Origin: Hofstenia miamia
Lineage: Eukaryota; Xenacoelomorpha; Acoela
Length of the DNA: 64,000 nt
NCBI GenBank assembly: GCA_004352715.1
Contig: SCFE01000004.1
Coordinates: 62,001 to 126,000, forward strand
Direction of reading: 5' to 3'
Part shown: positions 45,696-57,086 of the stretch, piece by piece
Layout: the number at the start of each line of letters is the position of its first letter
How positions within the stretch are numbered: the stretch's first letter is position 1
The notes under the pieces: generated by a model
What the model was told of the DNA's origin: nothing
Seen by the model: only the letters and a program-made list of their open reading frames with translations
The model's database searches: none
Program-made: the position numbers and the translations under genes

Positions 45696-47481
45696 TGCTA
45701 ACTAACAATTAATTTTCTTTGGATACTTTTTGTATCACGACTAAATTTTAAAGTGTCAAAATATATTAAAATTGTAACCAGGTTCACCAATGGCAAACAG
45801 CCACTTTAAGAAGTTGTACTTCAAACGAAATATACGATTTTAGCGCAACTCTATTTGAGTGACTTTTATTGCCCTAAATGTGTTTATCCCAAATCAGACA
45901 CTTTTATGCTTAAATTCTGTTGAATATCGGAAGTATCAATGCTGAGATCATTTTTGAAAGTTTAGACCCGCAGTGAAAAGAATACTAACCAATAATTTCA
46001 AAAGTGCATTATGAATTCAATTTCTCGTTAGTAATACTAGATATGTGCGGATGGTAGAATTGCTTGTATTTTGGTGTTTCCAGGAATATCTTACTATAAT
46101 TTCATTGTGCTTTTTAAGAAAAATATTTTGTTTTGAAATATTTCGTATCCTGAAAATGTGAGAAATGGCTACGGAATTTAACCTGAAGAACTTTAAAAGT
46201 AAATAACATGTTATATTTAGTTAATTGAAAAACAAATTTATATATACAGTAAACGTATAAATCAATATAAATGCAAAAATTTTACTTTATAAGATCCACA
46301 GTCAGAATTGGAAAATACAGATACAATGTTTGAACAACGTTTTTTTGAATGGACAGAGACATATATAATAAAAAAGATTGGTAAAAATTCTTTTACTATG
46401 CCCTAATTGGTTTTTTGCAGCTAGGCCATGTTATCGGCTCATTGCATTTATCTCTTTCATATAATTAATAATTCTGTCCTCTTGATTTGGGATTATCACT
46501 TGTGTGTAGGTGCTTTACAGCTAGCTTAGTGTAATCTGATATTCATTCGCTAATCTTACAACAATAATTAATTAGGAAGCATAATTATTAATGCATTCGC
46601 AGACATTCTTTCGCATTCTATTTTTCCTCCTTACAATTGTATGACACTTAAAATGAATTAAGTGTTCATCGTTTAATTTATACGCTCCCGTTTACAGTTA
46701 AATTTTTCAAGTTTTCATTCCACATCTTTAACACGTTTTTTAAAATAATTTTTTATAATTTTGAATCCATTTCGGCAACCTTTGATATTTGAAAACTCAT
46801 ATAACGCAACTTTACATTCAATAGTAACTTTAAGTGTAATATGTAATTGCATTTTTTAATTTTATAATTCAAGTACATTATAATAATATAAAAAATTGTA
46901 TGTTGATAAATTTACCATTATTTAATATTTGCTACAATGTTTTCAGCAAAATATTTGTACCGGGAAGTGGTTCTGTCTAAAAGAAAAAACAATTTCAACG
47001 TTTTAGACGTTTAAAATGTTTTTTTGTCAACGAAAACTACTGTATTAACACCAGGAACTATACTATTGTTTTAATGATTTGTTAGTTTTATCCAGGCTCT
47101 CTCGTCCATATTTCGAAAAAGCATAAGTCTTTATTTCTATGTTTGTTTGTAGTGTGCATAAAAACCGTTTTAATTGCACTCTTATTGCTGCGTCGTTTTG
47201 CGCCTGTCAAAGTAACACAGAGAATATCCAATTGCGCTAATTGATAACGCGATGCAACTCTTATCATTACTGCATAAAATAATGGGGAAAATTAAATAAA
47301 CGCTAGGGAAAAGCAGATTTCAGCAACCGCATTTGCAAAAGGCAAATTTAAGAAACTCAAATTGCTGCATCCGTCAGTAATGATACCATGTTTGTCCTCA
47401 ATTATAACTTATTTTGCAAACTAGTTATTAATTCAATTACTGTAAATCAGTTTCTATGCAATTTTTGTTGTGTGTTCATCA
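45696..47481. other. AT-rich sequence without recognisable features
   Basis: No supportable coding frame, element or structured repeat was seen. Confidence 0.5.
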
Positions 47482-48503
47482 ATATATATATATATATATA
47501 TATNNNNNNNNNNNNNNNNNNNNNNNNNNNNNNNNNNNNNNNNNNNNNNNNNNNNNNNNNNNNNNNNNNNNNNNNNNNNNNNNNNNNNNNNNNNNNNNNN
47601 NNNNNNNNNNNNNNNNNNNNNNNNNNNNNNNNNNNNNNNNNNNNNNNNNNNNNNNNNNNNNNNNNNNNNNNNNNNNNNNNNNNNNNNNNNNNNNNNNNNN
47701 NNNNNNNNNNNNNNNNNNNNNNNNNNNNNNNNNNNNNNNNNNNNNNNNNNNNNNNNNNNNNNNNNNNNNNNNNNNNNNNNNNNNNNNNNNNNNNNNNNNN
47801 NNNNNNNNNNNNNNNNNNNNNNNNNNNNNNNNNNNNNNNNNNNNNNNNNNNNNNNNNNNNNNNNNNNNNNNNNNNNNNNNNNNNNNNNNNNNNNNNNNNN
47901 NNNNNNNNNNNNNNNNNNNNNNNNNNNNNNNNNNNNNNNNNNNNNNNNNNNNNNNNNNNNNNNNNNNNNNNNNNNNNNNNNNNNNNNNNNNNNNNNNNNN
48001 NNNNNNNNNNNNNNNNNNNNNNNNNNNNNNNNNNNNNNNNNNNNNNNNNNNNNNNNNNNNNNNNNNNNNNNNNNNNNNNNNNNNNNNNNNNNNNNNNNNN
48101 NNNNNNNNNNNNNNNNNNNNNNNNNNNNNNNNNNNNNNNNNNNNNNNNNNNNNNNNNNNNNNNNNNNNNNNNNNNNNNNNNNNNNNNNNNNNNNNNNNNN
48201 NNNNNNNNNNNNNNNNNNNNNNNNNNNNNNNNNNNNNNNNNNNNNNNNNNNNNNNNNNNNNNNNNNNNNNNNNNNNNNNNNNNNNNNNNNNNNNNNNNNN
48301 NNNNNNNNNNNNNNNNNNNNNNNNNNNNNNNNNNNNNNNNNNNNNNNNNNNNNNNNNNNNNNNNNNNNNNNNNNNNNNNNNNNNNNNNNNNNNNNNNNNN
48401 NNNNNNNNNNNNNNNNNNNNNNNNNNNNNNNNNNNNNNNNNNNNNNNNNNNNNNNNNNNNNNNNNNNNNNNNNNNNNNNNNNNNNNNNNNNNNNNNNNNN
48501 NNN
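47482..48503. other. (TA)n microsatellite running into an assembly gap (1000 N)
   Basis: A TA run from 47482 to 47503 abuts a 1000-N placeholder at 47504-48503. The missing sequence probably includes the upstream body of the LINE whose C-terminus emerges at 48504. Confidence 0.95.
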
Positions 48504-48916
48504 CACAGGGCGTCATAGAAAATGAGAACGTTAAGATACTGTGGGACTTCAACATACAGACAAGCAAGGTGATAGAAGCGCGGAGGCCAGACATAGTAGT
48601 AGTAGACAAAGAGAAAAGATTAGGAACAGTGATAGACATAGCAGTACCAAAGGACAGGAATGTAGAAAGCAAAGAGAAAGAGAAGATAGACAAGTACAGG
48701 GAGTTGACAGAGGAAATAGAAAGGCTGTGGAAATGGAAGAAGGTTAAAGTAGTCCCGGTAGTAGTAGCAGCACTAGGAGCAGTAAGTATGAAGCATAAGA
48801 GATACTTGGAAGTGTTGGGAGTACCAAAGTGGGGAGGAGCAGTAGCACAGAAGGCAGCATTATTATGAATATCTAGAGTCCTGAGAAAAGCTCTCAGACT
48901 CCCTGGTACCTGGTGA
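48504..48916 (+). pseudogene. C-terminus of a LINE with restriction-like endonuclease (R4/Dong/NeSL-like)
   Basis: The frame emerges from the gap as VIENENVKILWDFNIQTSK and continues with VIEARRPDIVVVDKEKR and VIDIAVPKD. The spacing RPD-x14-D matches the PD..D core of restriction-like endonucleases that end R2, R4/Dong, NeSL, Hero and CRE-type LINEs. After it come RLWKWKKVKVVPVVVAALGA and AVAQKAALL, the usual tail of these proteins. A TGA at 48866-48868 stands where the family normally has Gly. The same frame then continues to a second TGA at 48914-48916 (SRVLRKALRLPGTW), so this copy has a premature stop. The N-terminal parts are hidden by the gap. Confidence 0.75.
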
Positions 48917-48986
48917 GTTCCTCGAGCTGAGATGGATACCAGCATGAAGCTGTGACAAGAAATGAAATAATAATAATACTAATAAT
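48917..48986 (+). mobile_element. LINE 3' UTR and (TAA)n junction
   Basis: A short 3' UTR after the LINE stop ends in GAAATGA then AATAATAATAATACTAATAAT. Dong-type elements of the R4 clade are known to insert in TAA repeats, so this junction supports that assignment. Confidence 0.55.
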
Positions 48987-48990
48987 CAAA

Positions 48991-49376
48991 GATGGACATG
49001 GGTTTACACGCGCGGGTTTCAGTTTTATCCGCACCCCCGCGGAATTTGTGCAGTGCGGGTACTGAATTTCAAATGCCACGCGGGTTGCGGTGCGGGTAGA
49101 CATTTTTATTTTGTCACATGTGTAATACTAAACTAATATAATATTATTTATACTACGAAGTCTATATAGTATAATATATGTGACATCATTCACTCAATCA
49201 AACAAAATTCGGTATTGACCATTTTTGGCGTTTATTACCTGAAATGACAGGCGACATTTAGAAAATAGCGGGTGTGTTGCGGATGCAGGTGTATTTTTCT
49301 AAAGACATGCGGTTGCGGGCCAACTTAGAGCGGGTGCGAAGCAATGCGATTATAAAAAATTGCACCCTCGCCCATT
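48991..49376. mobile_element. GC-rich non-autonomous element (MITE-like)
   Basis: A sharply GC-richer block full of variants of GCGGGT (GTGCGGGT, GTTGCGGGC, GGTGTGTTGCGGATGC). The left edge reads ACATGGGTTTACACGCGCGGG; the complement of the right edge reads AATGGGCGAGGGTGCAATT. This is an approximate inverted relation typical of hAT-like MITEs of the GCGGG type. It has no coding capacity. TAA repeats flank both sides (48965-48986 and 49377-49437), as if it had inserted into one TAA array. Confidence 0.45.
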
Positions 49377-49392
49377 TATAATAATAATAATA

Positions 49393-49437
<45 letters not shown>
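49377..49437. repeat. (TAA)n microsatellite
   Basis: Nearly perfect TAA repeat of about 60 bases with one TAG interruption. Confidence 0.95.
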
Positions 49438-49440
<3 letters not shown>

Positions 49441-49441
<1 letters not shown>

Positions 49442-51286
49442 TATTAATAATGTATGTGATGTGATCGAGCATATACAGGATATGCAATATTTGTCTTTCC
49501 TTTATTTTGTAGAATTTATTAATTTGTTTTATTAGTTTTGGGAGTAAACCTACGGCAGTGCCAACTCTAAGACATTGGAGATTTTCCAGAATTTGTGTAA
49601 GAGTTATCAAATTTATTGATTTTGAGCTTCTACTATTTTGAACTAGAATCAAAACGATAGTCAGCAGCCTCACTGTGGCTGGATTCAGACTCAAGTGGTT
49701 CAGAAAAAAATTACTCGCAATTGCAATACTTGCACCTGCTTGGTCACCCGACGTGGCTTGAAAAATTGATCCAATTCATTTAATGCTTATCCAGGAATGT
49801 CTAAATAATTGAAATACGGGTTGATATTTTTTTCTTCACAATAATTAGTCTACATTGTAAATTTTAAATTGAAGTGATTTTCTAAATGCAATCTTCATTT
49901 TGGGTCTTATTGAAAAATGTCAAACCCATTTCAATATCCTTTGTAAAATTAAATGATTCTTGTAAATAACGTTTGACAAAATATACAAAAATTATCTAAT
50001 TCTTTTGCAGCTCTTTTGAAACATCACGAATTCAATAATCGTCTCGATTTGTGGGGTGCTTTTTTAACAAATTCTTCTTTGTTTGGATTGTTTACCACTA
50101 TGCAAAATATTTGTAATCGTTCAAATTTCAAAAGGTTTAGATTTCTAAGAAATTTGAATATTCCATTTGTGCTTTGCGCAGAAATCCATATTAAATTAAA
50201 ATTGATTTGCCTTTTGCCATTGTTGCAAAAATAACGCGTGCATTAATTTTTATAATACAAATGAGATAGTGAATGCCATTTCATCAACTGAGATATTCCA
50301 TACATTAATAATAGCCTGCGGAGAGAGAATGTGAGTATTCAAGTAATATGTAAATGCCAATTTTTGAAGTTTTTTTAAACTGGTCCATTTATTTTGAATA
50401 TTTGATTATGCACCTTGCTTACAAAAGATTCAACATAAAGCGTTTTATCAATTGGTGCATGCACTGATAAAATTGGAGAATTTTTACGATTTTGATGGAA
50501 AATAAGAATTTTGATATATTAAGAACTAAAGCAATTTAATTTAAATGTTATTAGATAATCGGTTTGCTTTCAATATTATATAGGTTACAACCAATTTTCA
50601 AGTGGATAAACCTAACCCCAATCATAATGCACGACAGTACTCGAGACAACAACATGTATAGAGCTCACCGGCATCCTTATTCGCCAGATATGAAGCTGTA
50701 ACATCGGTATATTTTGTAGAAATATGTATGTAAATGTAACCCGAAAATACACTGATCTTAATGGTGGAACGTCCGTCATGCAGTTTTTGGGAAACTAACT
50801 TAGCTTGAGCAATTCAGCTGATATACATTGGTGAGAGAATTTACCAGATTTTGCAAGGATCTCCGGAAGATTTTTGATCTCAGTTGAAATTATCTTTCAT
50901 AAGACTAATGTATTTAGAATACTGATTTTCTAAAAATCAAGGCTTTAAATTATGTAAATTGTATAGTTGATCTAATGAATTATTAGAAGTTGTGTGTTTT
51001 TTTAATTGTTTTTAAATTTATTATTTTGTAGCTTAGTTTCTAGTTTGTACATTTTGTATCTATATTTGTATATATTGTATATATCATGTATAGAACATCA
51101 ATGGGCACAAACAAACGAATAAATAGCTATTGAAGTGAATTTAACAGGTAATACCTGTCAATTATGTACATATATTAATTTGTAAATGCTGCATCATTAA
51201 GAAATTTACTTCCTTTGGGTCTTTGAGAGTGGTTTTATTTTATATATTTGATAACCTAAACCTTTACCTTTCCTCTGCAACTGGAT
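49441..51286. other. AT-rich sequence
   Basis: A minus-strand frame at 49694-49440 (ILENLQCLRVGTAVGLLPKL) looks protein-like and runs into the TAA array. It could be a LINE remnant with an (ATT)n tail on that strand, but I cannot assign it. The rest shows no gene. Confidence 0.35.
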
Positions 51287-51631
51287 ATGATCAAAGAAGG
51301 GGAATTGATTCTGAGTTGGCCAAAGGCCATGGTGCTGGATTACCCAAATGGAATATTATTAGTTCCATTTGAAAGCAACATGACTGGTCGTGTTTGTTTA
51401 AAATGCAAGCTACAATGTAATGAGAAAGATAAAATTACATGCATGCTACATAATAACGTAAGTCCACACTATGCATGCCTTGGTTTTAACAAGACGTTCA
51501 TCAATGCTTTGGGAAGAGATCCAGTGACACAAAAAAAATTTTTGGCTTGGATCTGCGAGGAATGTACCACAAATCAACACAACCTTGTTGGGCTAGAAAA
51601 TGTCATTCGTAGCATGGAAGAAAAAAGTTAA
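51287..51631 (+). CDS. LINE ORF1 protein fragment with PHD-type zinc finger
   Basis: A 114-residue frame. From about residue 37 it has CLKCKLQCNEKDKITCM, later HYACLGF, and ends with WICEEC. The C-x2-C ... H-x2-C ... C-x2-C order is that of PHD/RING-like fingers found in ORF1 proteins of CR1-type LINEs, where it is thought to serve nucleic acid or protein binding. It stops at residue 114, while the matching downstream ORF1 part continues in other frames near 51780-52080. It therefore appears truncated by a nonsense or frameshift change. Confidence 0.6.
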   Translation: MIKEGELILSWPKAMVLDYPNGILLVPFESNMTGRVCLKCKLQCNEKDKITCMLHNNVSPHYACLGFNKTFINALGRDPVTQKKFLAWICEECTTNQHNLVGLENVIRSMEEKS

Positions 51632-52779
51632 GATAGAACAATACAAAGCTCTACACAGAGATGAAATCATCATTCCAATCAGTACAGCTTGGTAGTACAC
51701 TAAAGGATATTGAGAGGATTTTACTGCAGTTGGAAGACTGGAGGATGAAGCGGCTCTCAAAGTAAGAGTAAATGCAGTAATAGAAGATAGTGGCAATGAT
51801 TGAAATAAGGTAAGTGATGTTTTTACATTTCTTCCATATATTACTGAATCAATTGCTAACATACGTAGAATTGGTAAACCTGGTACAAAAAGGGGACCTA
51901 TAATGATTATTATTATTTTCAAATCAGTTTGGGAGGCGAGAAAAATGGTTACATCTGCTTAAAAACTTAAAGAAAGTACAAAATATCGTATATTTGTCTC
52001 AAAAGACCTAACCTGGTGTGAACAGGAATTGGAAAAAAAGCTGCTTAGAAAGAGAACTGATCCAGTCTGGTTGTGAAAGAAAAAATTTAAAAAGACGAGA
52101 CATGAAGCCATATAGTGGTGGAGTTGTGGTAAATTGTACTTGACTAGAGAAGAAATATAGGAAAATCTTATCCTTAAATAGCCAATCTATTGTTATGAAG
52201 ATGGACTTGCTTGAATCTTAATGTTCTTACCAGAAGCCTGATATCGTAGCTGCAAGTGAGACATGGCTAAATAGTAATCAAGGTGATGATCCTTTTGCTT
52301 TATCGGGTTTCGGAATTCCACTCTTACTCCTTGGGAAACTCCAAACACAAAATCTATTGCGTTACACCAAATATTAAATTATGTTCTGGTAGTGTATCTC
52401 ATCTTGTTTTTGATTTAAGAGAAAGCAATCTTAATGCCTTCTGTGAGATCTTGTCTAAATTTGACTTCGAGAACATGCATCGTGTAAATTGTATAGATGA
52501 CAAAGTCGAAATATTTTATAAAAACATGACAAGCGCAATGAAAATATCCCTAAAACTATAATTGAGATTACCGAGCAAGAACAACCTTGGATTACACCAA
52601 AATTTTAAGAAATTGAAAAAAAGGTGCAAGCCATAAATATTAATGCTTACAAGCACTACAGTGATAAATTGAAAACAGAAATTTATATAGCTAAAAAAGC
52701 TTGGAGTAAGAAATGCAAGGATTCATCCAAAATATGGAGCGTTGTTAGTGATGGGAAAGTAACTAAGTTTACCTAAAAC

Positions 52780-53746
52780 GTGCTTTCTCCTCATGGAGAT
52801 ACAAAGTCGGTATTAAATAAAAAATTTCGTACAACTCACAAAACGAATTTGATTATTAAACTCGGGTGGATATGGATAACAACGGAATTGATGACTGCAT
52901 GGATGCCACTCACCGCGCTACTTGTTACTTATCACTATCTAAAATCGATAAAAATTAACAAGGCCAGTGGATATGATAATATTCCAAGCAAGCTTTATAA
53001 GGCCGCAGCGGCTGAATTAGCTGATTCCATATGCCATATAGTCAACATGAGTATTCTAAATAGGACTATTCCTTGGCAATGGAAGCGTGTCTTAATCAGT
53101 CCGATACCCAAAATTTCTCATCCAACACTTTCGGATTTTCTACCTATTCCACTCATTCCTGCTCCAGCTAAATTCTTGGGGCACACGGTAGTAAATAGTG
53201 TCAAAAAGAAACCTCTTTGTAGTTTTGACAATTGTCAATTTGCTTATCAACGAAAATGTTCCCAAACTCCTGCTTTTGGTATTGCTGGAAAAAATTACTT
53301 AAATCCTAGACTAATTGGATACATATGTGTCTTGCTGCAATCATTCGACATCGACACCATACCACATGATCGTCTAATTACTAAAATAATTGCACTAAAC
53401 TCTCCAAAGGGGTCTATACAATGGATTATGAACTACTTAAGTAATAGACACTAAATATGGGTATGTAAAAAGTGACTTATATAGTATCAAAAGAGGAGTT
53501 CCACAGGGATCGATTTTAGGCCCATTGCTATTTCTGGTGTATATTTCCGACTTACAGGCTCTTTATCCTGCAAATAGCATGGTTAAGTTTGCAGACGACT
53601 TAACAACTATTATTCCAATAAAAAAGAACGACCTTATTGTCATTGAATTTGGAACGGTTCGTGATTGGATGCTAGTAAATAAGCTAAATAAGCTTAATTT
53701 CAACGTATCGAAATCAAAACAAATGCTAATAGGCAACTATTGTTAA
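52780..53746 (+). pseudogene. LINE reverse transcriptase domain, frameshifted
   Basis: First frame 52780-53454: NKASGYDNIPSKLYK (RT motif 1, K..G.D.IP..), then WKRVLISPIPK, and near the end SFDIDTIPHDRLITKI (motif A region) and MNYLSNRH. A frameshift at about 53455-53475 leads into RGVPQGSILGPLLFLVYISD (motif B), then KFADDL with catalytic FADD at 53588-53599 (motif C). In the first frame, motif A reads LQSFDIDTIPHD where LD.SKAFDTI.HD is normal, so it is degraded. The frame stops at 53746. Typical of the Jockey/CR1/L2 branch. Confidence 0.8.
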
Positions 53747-54186
53747 TTATTGCCTAACGAACTTGAAACGGTCTCTTCAATGCGTATCTTGGGAGTTGCA
53801 CTTAGTGACAATCTCATCTGGAAACAACTTATGTCTCAAGGTCTCTAGACGACTCCATTGTCATAGTTTTGAAACCTATAGTGCCAAAAAGTTTCTTAAA
53901 TGAAGTATTTTGAGTTTATCAGATTATGCCTGTCCGGTGTTTTTTGCATTTACAAGATAATCTGAATTCAAAGTTACAATTGATTTGCAACCGAAAACGC
54001 AATATCAATAAAACATCGGAGAATTTATTTCAGCATTGAACTGTTTAAGAAAGCCAGTACATGCGACCATCCGCTACATTCGTTTGTTCCAGATAAGCTT
54101 CATTATCCATAGAACAGCTCGACGCGGAAATCAATTCTTTTTATATAGTGCTATAAACATAAAATCAAATACATAAGAAAGATACA

Positions 54187-54414
54187 ATGAAACTTAACAA
54201 AGACTATGGTGTTTGCAAGTACCAATTAAATAAAGTCCTTTTGATCACACTAGTATTTACTTTGCTTATTGTGGTAGAATCTTGTAAAGATTCCGCCAAG
54301 TTTGCGGAATCGAAGCATGTTGCAACCCCTACATCTGCAGATATAAACTGCGTTGGGTTTATTATGATGGTGAACATGTTGCAGGACATGAATTTCTCTC
54401 AAAAATTAATTTAA
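54187..54414 (+). other. 75-codon open frame with signal-peptide-like start
   Basis: Starts MKLNKDYGVCKYQLNK, then a hydrophobic stretch LLITLVFTLLIVV, then ESCKDSAKF. It could encode a small secreted peptide precursor. However, it sits directly downstream of the LINE and may be chance in the element's 3' region. No cleavage dibasic pairs or repeated peptides are present. I do not recognise it. Confidence 0.2.
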
Positions 54415-56840
54415 CTACTTAAAAAAAATTTGAACACTATTTAATCGTTGAATAATATTGATGTTGCGAAAATTGTGTAATAAATGTTTATTATAGTTTT
54501 TTGTTAAACTTGAGAAAAAATGGACTTATTTCATGTTGATGGGTTTAATAAACGTTACAGCCTTTTAAAATGATTTATTCATCATCTATAAACTACAAAG
54601 ATAGTACAAGTATCGGAAGCACCATATTAATTTTCCAGCTACCGTAATTTAAAATTAGAGGAGTACTGCTTCATTACTCCTTGATTTTGTATAAAATAAG
54701 CAAGTAGTGCTTTCTTGGAAACATCTAAAGATCGTAAATTTAATGGTATTTCATTGAAAATGTCAGCAACTTTCACAAAAAAAAAGAATTTGCAGCATAG
54801 CTATTTTTATAATGTTAACTTTAGTGAATTTTTTAATGCGGTTATTAAATTTTAAATAATTGATTTCATTAGCAAATAATATTTTATTACCTAGAAGAAT
54901 GTTAAGGAAGTACAGCATGGAAATATATGACAGATATTTGATTGGTTTCATGATTTGAAATTCACTGTAGAATTGCGAAACATGTGAAAACCTGGGCGCT
55001 TTTTTGTTAATTTTACCAGTTGCCCAATTTGACATAGATTCTGTTTTTTACCATTTGACTACATATTTGCTAACAGTTAGTTTACATGCTTAACTAATTA
55101 TGACATATAAATGTGCACGAGTGTATTTAATCAAAAAGTTCTTTGGAAGCAGAGTACTTATTAGGGGAATTAGAGTTGAAACTACCAAGGTTGCGGATTT
55201 TATCATTGAGAAAATCTGTGAAGTTCAAGTTATCATTGAATTTATCACCAAGGTATACAGCTTTATTTGAATTAGGAATAGTAGCATTGCTAGACTTTAT
55301 AAAAAATTGGTTGGCAATATAACTTTGAGAAGCGAGCCCCTTAGTCTCAGAACTCCTCTGTACTCTATGCTTTGATAAATTTGAAGTGGAATTACTACAT
55401 GTAACAGAGAAAAGAAATGCTCAAATACACTTCACTTTGAAGTTATTAAAAGTAATTGTAATTTTAAAGTTAGGTTTGAATCTCTCCCTAGCACTAAACT
55501 TCTCAATAATACTAACTTAGCACCAGGCTAACAACGTTAAGGAACACTTTGGGTGTATAACGAATTTTCAAAAGTATTAAATGCCGAAAAATATGAAGTT
55601 ATATTTCATTATATACTATATATTACATTTAGTAAAATCATTATTACCAATTACAAGTGAAAAATTATTAGACACTAATGACATGTTGTTTCTGAAAAGA
55701 TTAATATCACTCATCTTGAGTGTCAAATAAGAATTTTAAATAAATAGATTCAGTACGCCACTAGAAATTTCTAGATCTGATCTTTCTTATCAAAATCTGA
55801 ATTATCACGTCGTGGTTTTTCGGTTTCTTTTTTGCATTATTGCAAATTGTCTTCTGAACTGTTGAAAGAATTTTATAGCTACGTTTTTATTTGTAAAGGA
55901 AATCAATACACTGAATTGTAGACTAATTCAGAGAGTTTTAAAACTGTTTATTTTGTAAATTATTATTTTTTAATAATAGAAATTTGTTAAATTTTTTAAC
56001 TTAGTTCCGATTTCGGACCAAAAAATATTACGTAGGGCTAAAATGGGGCTTAGCAAGTAAAATGTTTAGGGCAGCAAAAATCCTATTCTCTTACATCTCA
56101 AGACTAATTAGATTAAAGTAGAAACGAAATGGTTTTTACCCATGCATGCAGTAGCTTCAAAAAGCTCCGATTTCAAATCAGTTGAAGAGATTTCTGATGA
56201 TATACCTATCAGATAATTAGTTTTGGGAAACTGTGTTCATTGCTATATCTGGACAACATTCTAAAAGAATTAGCTACTCTCAGACAACAAAATTTGGATG
56301 TAAAATCCAAACTGACATATTAACTGAATAAATTCTCGACACTTGAACTACTCATTCTTGTAATATTGCGCAGTCCTATTTTGATGATGGTAGTTAAGTA
56401 CCTATTATGTATTAGTATTGAATGAAAGCTAAAACTAGGATAATCTGCAACGCACAGCAATATACTTATTATATATCATTAAAGAATATATATGAAATAT
56501 AGAAATTTGTATAATTGAAATTCATTATCTCATATAATTTAGTAACTCTAAATTGTAAATGAATACAATTAAGTTATTCTGAAAGTTGCAAATTTGTCAA
56601 AGTACTGAAAAAAAATTGCAAAGTGTTGATGCAGAAATCCAATTACAAAGAAAAATATCCCATAATTTATCACAAAGAAATCAATACTTTCGTGGATGTT
56701 AAATATTGTGATTACCATTACCAGAAAGTTATGAATATTTTAATAAATCCTTTATCGTTATCCAACTAATATATCATTGGCTTGAAAAGTTTAGTGTTTG
56801 TTACGTTCCCGTTTTTGAAGATTCTCTAGGAATTTAAAAT
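54415..56840. other. AT-rich intergenic sequence
   Basis: No supportable feature. A minus-strand frame at 55035-54763 (NWATGKINKKAPRFSHVSQF) is unidentified. Confidence 0.45.
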
Positions 56841-56845
56841 GGAAA

Positions 56846-57086
56846 ATGCAAGATTGTGTTAGACAACTACAGCCTCTCAAAATATTAAATTTGTTAATAT
56901 TATTTGAAAATAATTCAATGAACTCAACTGACACTTGCATCTACAGCTGGAAAGCAGAACTTGTTTATTTATCCAGTGGATGGTTCATTCTAATATTCTC
57001 AGTCATTGGTATTGTTGCCAATGCTCTCAGCTTTATTACTACATATTCCATGAAGGTTTGCAACTCTGCATCATTTTACATACAAG
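56846..57086 (+). CDS. Probable first coding exon of a class A G-protein-coupled receptor
   Basis: An open frame from ATG 56846; a better start may be the in-frame Met at 56918 (MNSTDTCIYSW), which gives an N-terminus with an N-glycosylation site (NST). Then comes one hydrophobic segment, WFILIFSVIGIVANALSFIT, carrying the G..xN pattern of transmembrane helix 1 (GIVAN, N1.50 position), followed by the first intracellular loop and CNSASFYIQG, like the SSTNFYL.GLA transition to helix 2. A donor, GTATCA, follows at 57087. A neuropeptide or FMRFamide-type receptor is possible. No intact downstream exon was found; a candidate at 57303 contains stops, so the gene may be broken. Confidence 0.5.

Larger units (their letters stand above)
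51287..54170 (+). mobile_element. CR1/L2-like LINE retrotransposon, frameshifted
   Basis: About 2.9 kb of a two-ORF LINE in the plus orientation. In order: ORF1 with a PHD-like zinc finger (51287-51631); an ORF1 tail with IRRIGKPGTKRGP (near 51865-51900); the start of an APE-type endonuclease (LNSQSIVMKMDLLES then KPDIVAASETWLNSN, near 52175-52275); a shortened linker; reverse transcriptase (about 52560-53745); and a post-RT region with RILGVALSDNLIWK near 53780 and HRTARRGNQFFLYSA near 54115. Most of the endonuclease is deleted, and there are several frameshifts, so it is inactive. The 3' boundary is approximate. Confidence 0.8.

Noticed and set aside
47388-48945. Long open frames across the second 1000-N gap
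   Set aside because: Gap artefacts, except for the real C-terminal LINE frame from 48504 onward, which is annotated.
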